A DNA stretch of 60,805 bases, taken from CAYMAI01 sp964388445. Its GTDB lineage: Bacteria > 4484-113 > JAGGVC01. The position numbers were made by a program, and so were the translations under genes. Within the stretch, counting starts at the first letter, position 1, and each line of letters begins with the position of its first letter. Below are positions 25,326-34,859 of the stretch, piece by piece. The notes below the pieces were generated by a model that saw only the letters and a program-made list of their open reading frames with translations, was not told where the DNA came from and searched no databases. The stretch spans positions 1 to 60,805 of the forward strand of contig CAYMAI010000012.1 in assembly GCA_964388445.1 (NCBI GenBank), read 5' to 3'.

Positions 25326-25886
25326 ATGTCCGTAACAGCAGAAGCTAAGGATTGGCCGAAGCCTCTCTACAAGGTTTTTGTAGGGAAGGAAGTCGTTCAG
25401 CCCGACGCGCGTCTGCGCGTGAGGCTTCCGCTTTCCATGATCGACGCTAACGAAAGGGAAGTCGTCGTGACGCTTTCGATGCACGGCGATTACCTGGAAG
25501 TTTGGCCGAAGTGGCGGTACGAGGCCTTTTACAGGCGGCTTTGGGAACAAAGCAGCATGTCGACGCCCGACGGGTTTCTCAACTATGCGAACCGGGAGTT
25601 TCTCAGCGAACTTAGGGAGCTTGTCGAGAATCACCACCGGGTAACCATCGACGAATCGCTTCGCCTGACCATTCCGCAGGCGCTTCGGGAGGTTCTCGGC
25701 ATAGAGCCGGGCGACAACCTTGTGGCGCTTGGACAAGTGGAGTGGGTGGAAATATGGCCCGAAAAGACCTATTCGGCCTTTAAGCAAGCTAAATCGGTCC
25801 GGGATTCTTCCCGGGTTTTCAGAGCTGAGGGGCGCGGGGCTGGCGAGTTTGGCGGCGACGCCGGTCCCGCCGCTCCTTCGGTTTGA
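25326..25886 (+). CDS. mraZ: Transcriptional regulator MraZ
   Basis: A 186-residue DNA-binding protein that normally represses or tunes its own division operon. It has two SpoVT/AbrB-like halves, each with the family DxxxR motif: DARLRVRLP near 27 and DESLRLTIP near 105. The usual Gly-Arg of these motifs is replaced by Leu-Arg. It is longer than the usual 140 to 150 residues, mostly through a Gly/Ala-rich tail of about 25 residues. ATG 25326 is chosen because GGAG lies 6 bases upstream; a TTG at 25314 lies within that site. First gene of the cluster. Confidence 0.9.
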   Translation: MSVTAEAKDWPKPLYKVFVGKEVVQPDARLRVRLPLSMIDANEREVVVTLSMHGDYLEVWPKWRYEAFYRRLWEQSSMSTPDGFLNYANREFLSELRELVENHHRVTIDESLRLTIPQALREVLGIEPGDNLVALGQVEWVEIWPEKTYSAFKQAKSVRDSSRVFRAEGRGAGEFGGDAGPAAPSV

Positions 25887-25904
25887 CCCGGCGGAGATTT
25901 GGAA

Positions 25905-26864
25905 ATGAAGGGCGATGGTTCGCCTTTGTTTCATAAGAGCGTTATGACGGCGGAAGTGCTTGAGCACTTAAGCCCGAAGCCTTATGGTTTGCACCTTGAA
26001 TTAGGGGTTTCTACGGGAGGTCATCTTCTCGAAATCGCCGGAAGGCTAGGCTCCGGCGGGTTTGCGGCCGCCGTGGACCTCGATTCCGACGCCATCGCCA
26101 TCGCCAAGGCGAGGATTAAGGAAGCGGGCATTGCCTGCAAAATCGAGTTTATCCACGGTAATTACGCGGATCTGCCTGTTTTGCTGGCGCCGTTCGGCAT
26201 CGAGCCGGGAAGTTTCGACACCGCGCTACTCGACGCCGGAATGAGCGGCTATCAGCTTGCGGCGGGCAGGGGATTCAGCTATGCGGACGATTCGCCGCTC
26301 GATATGCGCTTCGACGCGACGGGCGGAGAGACCGCGGCGGAATTTCTGCGGGACGCAGGCGAGGATGAAATCGCAACCGTACTCGAAATGTACGGTTACT
26401 TGCGGGAAACGGCCAAGGTTGCCGGGGCGATTTGCGATTTCCGGATGGATAAGCCGATCGAAACCGCAGGCGATTTGGTGAAAGCGGTTTCGGCGATTTG
26501 GCCCGAAAAGATGCCGTTCGGCAAGCGAATGCGCAAACTGGGACAATTGTTTATGGCCATTCGAGAGCATGTCAACGAAGGCGCAAAGGGCCTCCGCGGC
26601 GGAATCGAAAACGCCATAGCTTTTTTGAATCCGGACGGCGGAAGGCTGGCGGTTTTGACTTTCAGCGGCGGTGAAAACCTGCTCGTAAAGGATATCGCCC
26701 GCAAATATCGGATAAGCGGAGAAGGAAACCCCGATTGGGTTTTAAAGCGCATCAGCAGAGGCGCTTTGAAGCCGTCGAGAGATGAAGTTGTCGTCAATCC
26801 CGCCGCGCACTCGGCTATGCTCCGGGTGTATGAAAAGCGGCGGACGGGCGGAATGGAGGAATAA
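25905..26864 (+). CDS. rsmH: 16S rRNA (cytosine1402-N4)-methyltransferase RsmH, divergent
   Basis: A 319-residue SAM-dependent methyltransferase (MraW). Position after mraZ and the layout support the call: HKSVMTAEVLEHL near the start, a SAM motif LELGVSTGGHLLEI, then SGYQL...GFSYADDSPLDMRFD, EMYGYLRETAKVAGAI, MAIREHVNE and the C-terminal NPAAHSAMLRVYEK. Several signature residues differ from the family: the first motif is usually DATLGxGGHS and the second DLGVSSxQLD. The core is otherwise complete. GGAG lies 11 bases and GGAA 1 base before ATG 25905; the gap to mraZ is 18 bases. Confidence 0.9.
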   Translation: MKGDGSPLFHKSVMTAEVLEHLSPKPYGLHLELGVSTGGHLLEIAGRLGSGGFAAAVDLDSDAIAIAKARIKEAGIACKIEFIHGNYADLPVLLAPFGIEPGSFDTALLDAGMSGYQLAAGRGFSYADDSPLDMRFDATGGETAAEFLRDAGEDEIATVLEMYGYLRETAKVAGAICDFRMDKPIETAGDLVKAVSAIWPEKMPFGKRMRKLGQLFMAIREHVNEGAKGLRGGIENAIAFLNPDGGRLAVLTFSGGENLLVKDIARKYRISGEGNPDWVLKRISRGALKPSRDEVVVNPAAHSAMLRVYEKRRTGGMEE

Positions 26865-26866
26865 GC

Positions 26867-27352
26867 ATGGTATCGCCAAGAACGATTGCAAGGGATATAG
26901 AAAGGTGGATACCCGTCGAGCCACTTAGCTACGACGAAAGTAAAAGGTATAGAAGGAAGGACAAGGAAGCCTACGAGAGCCCGATGTTCAGGCTCAAGTG
27001 GAATCTTTTCCTTGGCTTCACGATTACGCTCATCCTCATGACGCTTATCGGCATAGCATATCTTGCGACTCAGATTTCGGTAAAGCAATACAGGATGCAG
27101 CAGCTTGAAGATTCGATGCGCAACCTGGAGGTTCAGATATCTCATGCTCAGGCGGAAAACCTGGGCGCACGCCGGGACGTGTTTTTCGATTCCGGCATAC
27201 AGCACAGACTCGGACTCGAATATCCGCAGGTGATGCGGTTCGTGCATTTCAACGGGTCTTCCGGCGAGGTCGGCGTGGAAGGCTTGACGCGCGCTCTGTA
27301 TGGGCTGAGCAAGTCCAGACTGAATATGAGCGGCGCACTTTTCAGTTTTTAA
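26867..27352 (+). CDS. ftsL: FtsL-like septum protein
   Basis: A 161-residue bitopic protein: cytoplasmic part of about 45 residues rich in Lys and Arg, one membrane segment (about 46-68), then a coiled coil (about 72-105) and a periplasmic tail. Position between rsmH and ftsI, size and layout are those of FtsL, which joins FtsQ and DivIC/FtsB and activates FtsWI. Sequence conservation in FtsL is poor, so the name rests on architecture and neighbours. It starts 2 bases after the rsmH stop. Confidence 0.78.
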   Translation: MVSPRTIARDIERWIPVEPLSYDESKRYRRKDKEAYESPMFRLKWNLFLGFTITLILMTLIGIAYLATQISVKQYRMQQLEDSMRNLEVQISHAQAENLGARRDVFFDSGIQHRLGLEYPQVMRFVHFNGSSGEVGVEGLTRALYGLSKSRLNMSGALFSF

Positions 27353-27381
27353 AGGTTCCCTGGGCGTGGAGAAAAACGGCT

Positions 27382-29238
27382 GTGAAAGCGGTGCGATTTA
27401 CGGAAGAGCAGCGGGCATCCTCTTTGAAAAAGGGGATACTTGCGGTCGCGCTTATATCGCTTATCGCTCCAGCCGGCATCTTGGCGATGGTGTTGAATCA
27501 CCAGACCAGATGGCGAGACAGAATTTTAAACAGCCTTGACGAAAAATGGACGGCGAATTACGAAGTTCCGCCCCGCAGAGGTTCGATCAGAGCGCGCGGA
27601 GGCTCGATTCTCGCGATAAGTGAGAAATCGTACGAAGTAATTCTCGATCCGTCGGCTATTTCGGATTCGTTTTCGATTGTCGAACGGCTTGGGAATTTGC
27701 TCGAAATCGATAAATATTCGTTAATCGAGAAAATCGAAGAAGCAAAGGCCGCCGGCAAAAAATATCTGCTAGTCGAAAAGGGCCTCGGTCAGGCGCAGAT
27801 GACGCAGGTGGCGAATTTGAATATGCGGGGCGTGTTCGTGCGCCCGTCTTACCACCGCTACTATCCGTTCAAAGAGCAGATGGCGCCGCATACGGTCGGA
27901 TTCATTCGCGACCGCGACGGCGTGCACTTTCAATCGGAAAACGCTTTCGACGACAAGCTTACCGGAAAGCCGGGCAAGATTTATTACCAGCGCAATTCGA
28001 AGTGGGGCAGGATTCCGAACACCACTTACGTTGATGAGCGGGTGAGCAACGGCCGGGACGTGTATCTGACCATCGACGAAAACATACAGATTGTCTGTGA
28101 AATCGAGCTGGACAAAGCGATGGCGGAAAACAGGTCCGAGTGGGGACTTATCGCCGTTATGGATCCTTATACCGGCGAAATTCTGGCAAACGCCGTCCGT
28201 CCGACGTTCGATCCGAATTCGTGCGTCAAAGGCGCGGCGGTTGACAAAGTTGCGGCGAATCCTTTGTACGGTTTCGTCGTCGAACCCGGAAGCATCATCA
28301 AGCCGATTGTCGTTGCCGGAGCAATCGATAGCGGATATATCGGACCCGAAGACAAATATTATTGTCCGCAGAAATTCAAGGTCAAGAACCTGACGATTAC
28401 GGAAGCGAACAAGGAAATGGGATACGGCTGGCTTACGGTGCGCGAAGGCATGGTGCGTTCGAGCAACGTTTGCATGGCGCAAGTGGGAATGGAAATCGGC
28501 TTGAACAGGCTGATGGCGATATTCGAAAGCTCGATGCTTTTCGACAAGCCGGGGCTTGGACTTCCAACCGAAACCGCCGGTCTTCCGCCCGAACACGCGG
28601 TCAAAGGCAAAAATGGGCAGTATCCCGAAGTTTTCGACACGGACGAGGCGACAGCCGCGTTCGGTCAGGGAGTCGCGGTCAGCCCGCTTGCGATACTCGG
28701 CGCCTACGCCGAAATCGCGAACGGCGGCTATGCGGTTCAGCCGAGGATACTTCTGGGAACAGCGAACGACATCGGCGGAGTAATCGGCGACGTCGATAAA
28801 ACGGTGGCGAACTACGTCGCGCACGTTCCTTCAAAAAGCAAGCGGCTTGCGAGGAAGCGCGTTTACAGCGAGGAAACGGCTGAAACAATGCGCTCTATGC
28901 TTACCGAAGTTGTCAATTCGGAAAACGGGACGGGCAAGCGGGCGCGTCCGACAAGCGGAGTAATCGCGGCCGGTAAAACGGGAACGGCGCAAGTAGCCGG
29001 GAGATATGGCGCGTACGCGAAAGGCCAATATCTCGCAAGTTTCGTCGGATTTTTTCCGGCCGAAAGCCCGAAGTATCTGGTTATGGTGATGTTTATGAAG
29101 CCACGCGGAAAAATTTACGGCGGCGAGCTTGCCGCGCCGGTTTTCGCGAAGGTGGCGGACAGAATTTGCTATCTCGACCGCATGAGTCCCGAAGATTTTC
29201 TCGCGAGTTCGGGCTCAGGCAATAAAGGTCAGGCGTGA
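27382..29238 (+). CDS. ftsI: Septal peptidoglycan transpeptidase FtsI (PBP3)
   Basis: A 618-residue class B penicillin-binding protein that cross-links septal peptidoglycan in the periplasm. A membrane segment (about 18-36) is followed by the dimerisation domain (RRGSIRARGGSILA, usually RGxIxDRNG) and the transpeptidase domain with all three catalytic motifs: SIIK with Ser304, SSN at 360-362 and KTG at 532-534. The GTG start at 27382 has GGAG about 11 bases upstream. It follows ftsL and its stop overlaps murE, as in other dcw clusters. Confidence 0.96.
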   Translation: MKAVRFTEEQRASSLKKGILAVALISLIAPAGILAMVLNHQTRWRDRILNSLDEKWTANYEVPPRRGSIRARGGSILAISEKSYEVILDPSAISDSFSIVERLGNLLEIDKYSLIEKIEEAKAAGKKYLLVEKGLGQAQMTQVANLNMRGVFVRPSYHRYYPFKEQMAPHTVGFIRDRDGVHFQSENAFDDKLTGKPGKIYYQRNSKWGRIPNTTYVDERVSNGRDVYLTIDENIQIVCEIELDKAMAENRSEWGLIAVMDPYTGEILANAVRPTFDPNSCVKGAAVDKVAANPLYGFVVEPGSIIKPIVVAGAIDSGYIGPEDKYYCPQKFKVKNLTITEANKEMGYGWLTVREGMVRSSNVCMAQVGMEIGLNRLMAIFESSMLFDKPGLGLPTETAGLPPEHAVKGKNGQYPEVFDTDEATAAFGQGVAVSPLAILGAYAEIANGGYAVQPRILLGTANDIGGVIGDVDKTVANYVAHVPSKSKRLARKRVYSEETAETMRSMLTEVVNSENGTGKRARPTSGVIAAGKTGTAQVAGRYGAYAKGQYLASFVGFFPAESPKYLVMVMFMKPRGKIYGGELAAPVFAKVADRICYLDRMSPEDFLASSGSGNKGQA

Positions 29239-30794
29239 GCATGAAATTGTCGAAACTGCTTGAAAGCGTGGAAGTGATCGAATTAAGGGTGGCGGACCCG
29301 GAACTGGACGTCACCTCGATCGCGCACGATTCAAGAAAATGCACAAGCGGCTCGCTGTTTGTCGCCATAGAAGGCGAAGCGCTTGACGGGCACGAGTTTA
29401 TCGGCGACGCGCTGAGCAGCGGTGCGGAAGCGATCGTCTGCGAGCGCAATCTGATAATCGTGGATGCGGAACAAAAAATCCGCAATTTGATTCGCGTCGA
29501 AAATTCCAGGCTTGCGCTGGCGCGAATATCGAACTTTTTCTACGGCGAGCCGAGCAAGAACCTAAAAGTAATCGGCGTAACCGGGACGAACGGTAAATCA
29601 ACGGTCGTCGCGATGGTGACGCATGCCTTGGCGAGTGCAGGCAAGAATGCTCTTGCGATGACTACGGTGGGCACTTTCGACGGCCGCACATACGCAAGGG
29701 AAGTTGACCTAACGACTCCCGACCCCGTGTTTCTGCAATCTAGGTTGAAGCGTGCTGTCGAGGAAGGCGTAACTCACGTGGCGATGGAAGTGAGTTCGCA
29801 TTCGCTCTCGCAATCGCGAGTCGCGGGCACGCAGTTCGCCGCGGGAGCGTTTACAAATTTAACCGAAGATCATCTGGACTTTCACGGAAACATGGCGTCT
29901 TACGAATTGGCGAAGGCGTCGTTTTTCAGTAGCTACTTAACCGGCGGCGAAGGGCAGTTCGCGGTAATCAACATTGACGACCCCGCCGGTATCAAATTCG
30001 CCTCATTAACCGGAGCGCCGGTGATAACCTGCTCTCTGGAAAATAGGAAAGCCGACATTTTCGCCGGAATCACGGAGCTTTCCCCCTTGTGCTCCCGATT
30101 CGAAATGGCGCTGGATGTCTCCAAAATTTCCCAGGTCTCCTCCACCTGGATCCCCCAAACCGGCCGGGCCACCGTATCTGTCGGCGTGCGGTTGCCCGGC
30201 ACTTTCAACGTATCAAATGCGATTCTCGCGGCGGGAATTCTTCTCGGGCTCGGCATCGGGCTAGAAGACATCGTAGCGGGACTCGAATCGTTTCCCGGCG
30301 TTCCGGGACGGATGGAGCGCATCGAAGCGGGGCAAAGCTTCACGGTAATCGTGGACTATGCGCACACGCCCGATGCGCTTGAAAACGTTCTAAAAACGCT
30401 TCACAAAATTCGTCAGCAAAACGGGCGCATTATTCTGGTGGTGGGCAATGGCGGCGACCGCGACCGGAATAAGCGCCCGATTTGCGGTGACATCGCGTCG
30501 AGGATGAGCGACCGCCTGATAATTACGAACGACAATCCTCGCACCGAAGATCCGCAGAAAATTATCGAGGGCATACTCGAAGGCGTGAATGAATCGGAAA
30601 TGCAGAAAGTAACGGTAGAACCCGAAAGACGCACGGCGATCAATATCGCGATCGGCGAAGCGCGCGATGGCGACATCGTGCTGATTGCGGGAAAGGGCCA
30701 CGAGGACTATCAGATTTTCGGGCGCGAAAAACGGCCCTTCAGCGACCGGGACGAAGCGATTGCCGCTCTCGAAGCGGCGGGTTTCGGCGCCTGA
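29235..30794 (+). CDS. murE: UDP-MurNAc-tripeptide synthetase MurE (DAP-type)
   Basis: A 519-residue cytoplasmic ATP-dependent ligase adding the third amino acid to UDP-MurNAc-L-Ala-D-Glu. The nucleotide loop GVTGTNGKST lies near residue 117 and the central motif DLTTPDPVFLQ follows. DNPRTEDP near residue 430 is the signature for meso-diaminopimelate rather than lysine, so the cell wall is probably DAP-type. The GTG start overlaps the ftsI stop (GTGA); ATG 29241 is an alternative. Codons around 30075-30180 are unusually pyrimidine-rich compared with the rest of the gene. Confidence 0.96.
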   Translation: MSMKLSKLLESVEVIELRVADPELDVTSIAHDSRKCTSGSLFVAIEGEALDGHEFIGDALSSGAEAIVCERNLIIVDAEQKIRNLIRVENSRLALARISNFFYGEPSKNLKVIGVTGTNGKSTVVAMVTHALASAGKNALAMTTVGTFDGRTYAREVDLTTPDPVFLQSRLKRAVEEGVTHVAMEVSSHSLSQSRVAGTQFAAGAFTNLTEDHLDFHGNMASYELAKASFFSSYLTGGEGQFAVINIDDPAGIKFASLTGAPVITCSLENRKADIFAGITELSPLCSRFEMALDVSKISQVSSTWIPQTGRATVSVGVRLPGTFNVSNAILAAGILLGLGIGLEDIVAGLESFPGVPGRMERIEAGQSFTVIVDYAHTPDALENVLKTLHKIRQQNGRIILVVGNGGDRDRNKRPICGDIASRMSDRLIITNDNPRTEDPQKIIEGILEGVNESEMQKVTVEPERRTAINIAIGEARDGDIVLIAGKGHEDYQIFGREKRPFSDRDEAIAALEAAGFGA

Positions 30795-30905
30795 ATTTGC
30801 CGCCCCGGCGGCGTTGAGTTGGGTATGGGATTGGCGGCGGCTTGCGGGCCGGCGAGATGGGTAAGGTGTTAAAGGGGTATCGCCCCGTTGGACGAAGGCT
30901 GGGGA

Positions 30906-32444
30906 ATGACCGAGCGCAATTTTGCTTTTTCGGTGGAAGAGGTCGCGAAAGCCACCAAAGCGTTGGTGATGCAGGGCGACCCGGGCTTGCGCGTCAAAAC
31001 GTTCGAGGTGGATTCGAGAAAAATCGCCGGAGGCGAGCTGTTCGTAGCGCTCAAGGGCGAACGAACCGACGGACATAAATTCGTAATGGACGCGGCGGAG
31101 CGCGGCGCAGCGGGAGCCGTTATTTGTTTCGGCTTCAACGGATTCCACTCCCTTCCTGAAAAATTCGCGCTGCTCAGCGTCGCGGATTCGCAAAAAGCGC
31201 TCGAATCGCTCGGCGCGCTCTGGCGCAAGAAATCCGGCGCGGCTGTCGTAGCCGTTACGGGCAGCGTCGGCAAAACTACCGCGAGGAACATTCTTGCACA
31301 CGTGCTGTCGGCGAAATACAAAACACTAGCCAGCCCCGAAAACTGGAATACCGAAATCGGAGTTCCGCTCACTTTGGCGCGCATCAAGGAAGATACTGAA
31401 GCGGTTGTAGTGGAAATGGCAATGCGCGGGCGCGGTCAAATCAAGCTTCTTTCGTCAATCGCGCGTCCGAACCACGCGGCAATTACGAATATCAGAAAGG
31501 CGCACATCGGAATACTCGGCTCGGAAAACGAAATATTGCGCGCCAAGCTTGAAGTCGCTTCAGGTCTTAGCGCGAAAGGCTCGCTTTGGCTTAACCGTGA
31601 CGACAAGGAAATACGCAATCTTATTTCCGGCGAATTGACCGATGAAGAGCGGCGCGAGTTCTTTGACTATAACGGCGAAATTCGCACTTTTTCCGTGCAA
31701 TCCGGCGCGGACGCGACCGTGAGCGACATCACGCTTTCGGGGCTTCTCGGCTCGACTTTCGTCTTGACGCTGCCGGACTCGCGGGCGCGCGTCGATTTTC
31801 CGCTAATGGGCAAGGGAGCGATTTCCTGCGCGGCGGCGGCGGCGGGAATAGCGTGGAAAATGGGAATGGGAGCGGAGGAAATCGCGGACAGGATGATGAC
31901 CGCGCCGGCGGAGCCCGGCAGGCTGTTTCCGATAGACATGCTTCGCGCGACCGTTATTGACGACAGTTACAACAGCGGACCCGACGCCGTACTTAACGGA
32001 ATCGCGGTTTTGAAATCGGTAAAACTCCTCGACCAGCTTCCGGTAGGAGTCGTTATCGGCGATATGCTGGAACTCGGCGACGCGGAAGCGGAAGAACACG
32101 AGCGAATCGGCCGGTCGATAGCGGCGCTAGAACCGGATTTCGCGATTATCGCGGGCAGAAATACAAGTCACATAATTCGCGGAATCGGCGGCAAGCCGGA
32201 TTGGCTTCGGATAATCGCGCTAGGCGAATCCGAAGAATATTCCGAAGGTTTCGCGGAAAAGGTGTTTGCAGAAACCGAAAGGGCGATAGCCGAATTCGGC
32301 GACGCGAGCGACGCGTTTCATCCGGGCAATCCGTGCAATCCCGTAGTGCTTGTCAAGGCGAGCAACGCCGTCGGATTCGGAAGGGTGGTGTCGAAACTCG
32401 CCATCGAATTCGGCGTGCGGGGCGAAGGAGGCGCAAATGGATAG
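30906..32444 (+). CDS. murF: UDP-MurNAc-tripeptide:D-Ala-D-Ala ligase MurF
   Basis: A 512-residue cytoplasmic ligase that adds D-Ala-D-Ala to make the UDP-MurNAc-pentapeptide. The N-terminal domain has the DSRKIAGGELFVALKGERTDGH motif and the ATP loop TGSVGKTTARN lies near residue 116. SPENWNTEIGVPLTL and IDDSYNSGPDAV are typical of MurF. ATG 30906 is chosen because it lies behind GAAGG and GGGGA purine runs; a TTG six codons upstream is less likely. It overlaps mraY by 8 bases. Confidence 0.96.
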   Translation: MTERNFAFSVEEVAKATKALVMQGDPGLRVKTFEVDSRKIAGGELFVALKGERTDGHKFVMDAAERGAAGAVICFGFNGFHSLPEKFALLSVADSQKALESLGALWRKKSGAAVVAVTGSVGKTTARNILAHVLSAKYKTLASPENWNTEIGVPLTLARIKEDTEAVVVEMAMRGRGQIKLLSSIARPNHAAITNIRKAHIGILGSENEILRAKLEVASGLSAKGSLWLNRDDKEIRNLISGELTDEERREFFDYNGEIRTFSVQSGADATVSDITLSGLLGSTFVLTLPDSRARVDFPLMGKGAISCAAAAAGIAWKMGMGAEEIADRMMTAPAEPGRLFPIDMLRATVIDDSYNSGPDAVLNGIAVLKSVKLLDQLPVGVVIGDMLELGDAEAEEHERIGRSIAALEPDFAIIAGRNTSHIIRGIGGKPDWLRIIALGESEEYSEGFAEKVFAETERAIAEFGDASDAFHPGNPCNPVVLVKASNAVGFGRVVSKLAIEFGVRGEGGANG

Positions 32445-33438
32445 CTCGGCCTCCTGGCAGATGGAACTTTTGCTCGGCTATCTTGTCGCGGGTTTCCTCG
32501 GCGCATATTTGCTATTAAGGCTTCTCGGCCGCGCGCGGGCGTTTCAGCCGTTTCGAGAGCAGGGGCCAAAGAGCCATTTTGCGAAAGGACTAGTTCCTAC
32601 GGGCGGCGGGCTTGTTTTCGTCGCCGGCGCGCTCGTTTTCTGGATTGTCGAATATCTGCTTTATTCGCTCGGAGGGCTTACTTCCCCTTGGGCGGAGAGG
32701 TCGTTTGTCGCCCTGACCGTGATTTGCATGGGCACGGCGATTTGCGGGCTGGTCGGATTCGTGGACGATCTGATGAAGCTCACCAAAAAAGCCACAATCG
32801 GGTTCCCCGCCCGATATAAATTTCTCCTCCAGCTCCTAATCGGAGTTGTAGCGTCTTACCTCCTTACCCCGGAGAGCTCCCGGTTGGCCATCCCCATAAT
32901 AGGACAGGACTGGGAGCTCTCTCTACCTCTTACGCTGATTCTCGGCGCGCTCGCGTTCGCGGGATTCGTGAACGGAGTGAACTTTGCCGACGGATTGGAC
33001 GGACTTGCCGCGGGCTCCGTGATAATCACGCTGATAGGATTGAACTTGATTTCCGTCCTGCTGGGTCATCCGCATCTCGCAATATTGTCGGCCGCGGCTA
33101 TCGGTCTTGTTTTGGGATTTTTCATTCTGAATCTCAAGCCGGCTTATATATTTATGGGCGATACGGGCAGTTATGCCCTGGGCGCGCTCATCGCGCTTTC
33201 GTTCATATCGGCCGGGCTGCTTGTTTACGCCGTTTTGCTTGGCATCGTTTATATAGTGGAAGTTGGTAGCGTCATTTTGCAGGTGGCGGCTTTCAAGCTG
33301 ACCGGAAAGCGCGTATTGAAAATGAGTCCTTTGCACCATCATTTCGAACTTTGCGGCAGGAGAGAGGAGTCTATCGTTGCGGGCTTTTGGTTCTTGCAGG
33401 CCACTGGATGTGCGGCCGCAGTCGCGCTGGCGGCTTGA
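32437..33438 (+). CDS. mraY: Phospho-MurNAc-pentapeptide translocase MraY
   Basis: A 333-residue integral membrane enzyme that moves phospho-MurNAc-pentapeptide from UDP to undecaprenyl phosphate, forming lipid I. About ten membrane helices are visible. Catalytic motifs are intact: VGFVDDLMKL, NGVNFADGLDGLAAG, FMGDTGSYALG and the HHHFE histidines near the C-terminus. ATG 32437 has GAAGGAGG 6 bases upstream and lies within the end of murF. The stretch 32800-32925 uses more C-ending, pyrimidine-rich codons than the rest. Confidence 0.97.
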   Translation: MDSSASWQMELLLGYLVAGFLGAYLLLRLLGRARAFQPFREQGPKSHFAKGLVPTGGGLVFVAGALVFWIVEYLLYSLGGLTSPWAERSFVALTVICMGTAICGLVGFVDDLMKLTKKATIGFPARYKFLLQLLIGVVASYLLTPESSRLAIPIIGQDWELSLPLTLILGALAFAGFVNGVNFADGLDGLAAGSVIITLIGLNLISVLLGHPHLAILSAAAIGLVLGFFILNLKPAYIFMGDTGSYALGALIALSFISAGLLVYAVLLGIVYIVEVGSVILQVAAFKLTGKRVLKMSPLHHHFELCGRREESIVAGFWFLQATGCAAAVALAA

Positions 33439-33458
33439 ATGCCCCGAACGGAGTTGCT

Positions 33459-34859
33459 TTGATCGAACTTAATTTGAAAGGAAAACGGGTCGGAGTTTAC
33501 GGGTACGGAATCACCGGCCAGGCGGTCGTGCGCGCGCTTGTCGCTCAAGGCGCATCGCCGGTTGTTTTCGACGACAGGGATACGCCGCCGCTGCGCGAAA
33601 AACTGGAAAAAGCGCACGGCGAAACCGGCGTGGAATTTTTCCTCGGCGAATGGGACATCGAAGTTCAGTTTTCGAAACTGAATCTCCTCGTGGTCAGCCC
33701 CGGTATCAGGTCTGACAACGAAAGCATAACCGCAGCGAGGAAAATGGGACTCGAAGCCATTAGCGAAATCGAAATGGGATGGCGGGTGGCGCGCGGAACG
33801 GTTATCGCGGTAACCGGCAGCAACGGAAAAAGCACGACCACGGCGCTGACCGGCGAAATTATCCGAAGGTCGTTCGCCGAAAAGCCGGGCAGCGTTTATA
33901 TCGCCGGAAATATCGGCTCGCCTTTTATCGACATTGCGTTTCAAACCAAGCCCGAGGATGTAATCGTGCTCGAAGTATCGAGCTATCAGCTCGAAGCGAT
34001 GCCAACGTTTCATCCGCACATCGCGATTTATACGAACGTAACTCCGGACCACTTGGAAAGACATGGAACTTTCGAAACATATGCGGCGATAAAGCGAAGC
34101 ATGGTCAAGCATATGACCGGCGGGGATTTCGTAATTTACAATTACGAAGACGCGAATCTTCAGCCGGAGCTATTTCCAAATCACGAACCGAAGTATCTGG
34201 CATTCACGAGCGCGGGCGGAAGCTATCCGGAACTTGGCGCTTGGCTTGAAAACGGCGAGATATTGGTCAATACGGGCCGTGGCGTAATCGAACGCTATCC
34301 GCAATCGATGGTGAAACTAAAGGGATTGCACAACGTCGAAAACAGCATGTGCGCGCTTCTGGCGGCGAGATTGATGAACGTTCAATCGGGTTCGATTATC
34401 GAAGCGGTGGAGGCGTTTCAGGGATTTCCGCATAGAATCGAATTCGTTCGCGAGCTTGGCGGAGTGCGCTGGTACAACGATTCGAAAGCGACAAATCCCG
34501 AAAGCACGATTACGGCGCTTAAAAGCTTCGACGAGCCGATTATCGTGATACTTGGCGGCCGCGACAAAGGAACATCGCTCGATGCGCTTGCCCGGCTCGT
34601 AAGGAGCAAGTCCGAAAAGGCCATTTTGATGGGCGAAGCGTCGGCGAGATTTGAAAGCGCGCTGCGTGAAATCGGGTTCGGAAATATCGAATACGCAGAT
34701 TCGGTCGAACATGCGGTCAAGTTGGCGCGGCAAACGGCGCGTGACGGAAGGGTGGTTTTATTCAGCCCGGCGTGCGCGAGTTTCGACATGTTTTCGAGTT
34801 TCGAAGAGCGGGGCAACGTGTTCCGCGATTTCGTCCGTTCGCTTCCGGAGGCTGGGTAA
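33459..34859 (+). CDS. murD: UDP-MurNAc-L-alanine:D-glutamate ligase MurD
   Basis: A 466-residue cytoplasmic ligase adding D-Glu. The N-terminal Rossmann part starts at KRVGVYGYGITGQAVVRAL, the ATP loop AVTGSNGKSTTTAL is near residue 117, and ITPDHLERH-like VTPDHLERHG and WYNDSKATNPES are typical of MurD. No ATG lies at the right place: TTG 33459, with GGAG 5 bases upstream, gives an N-terminus that aligns with the family, while ATG 33408 lies deep inside mraY. It overlaps ftsW by one base (TAATG). Confidence 0.95.
   Translation: MIELNLKGKRVGVYGYGITGQAVVRALVAQGASPVVFDDRDTPPLREKLEKAHGETGVEFFLGEWDIEVQFSKLNLLVVSPGIRSDNESITAARKMGLEAISEIEMGWRVARGTVIAVTGSNGKSTTTALTGEIIRRSFAEKPGSVYIAGNIGSPFIDIAFQTKPEDVIVLEVSSYQLEAMPTFHPHIAIYTNVTPDHLERHGTFETYAAIKRSMVKHMTGGDFVIYNYEDANLQPELFPNHEPKYLAFTSAGGSYPELGAWLENGEILVNTGRGVIERYPQSMVKLKGLHNVENSMCALLAARLMNVQSGSIIEAVEAFQGFPHRIEFVRELGGVRWYNDSKATNPESTITALKSFDEPIIVILGGRDKGTSLDALARLVRSKSEKAILMGEASARFESALREIGFGNIEYADSVEHAVKLARQTARDGRVVLFSPACASFDMFSSFEERGNVFRDFVRSLPEAG

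Noticed and set aside
25180..25326. MraZ operator repeats
   Set aside because: Direct TGGG-type repeats at regular spacing could not be found upstream of mraZ.
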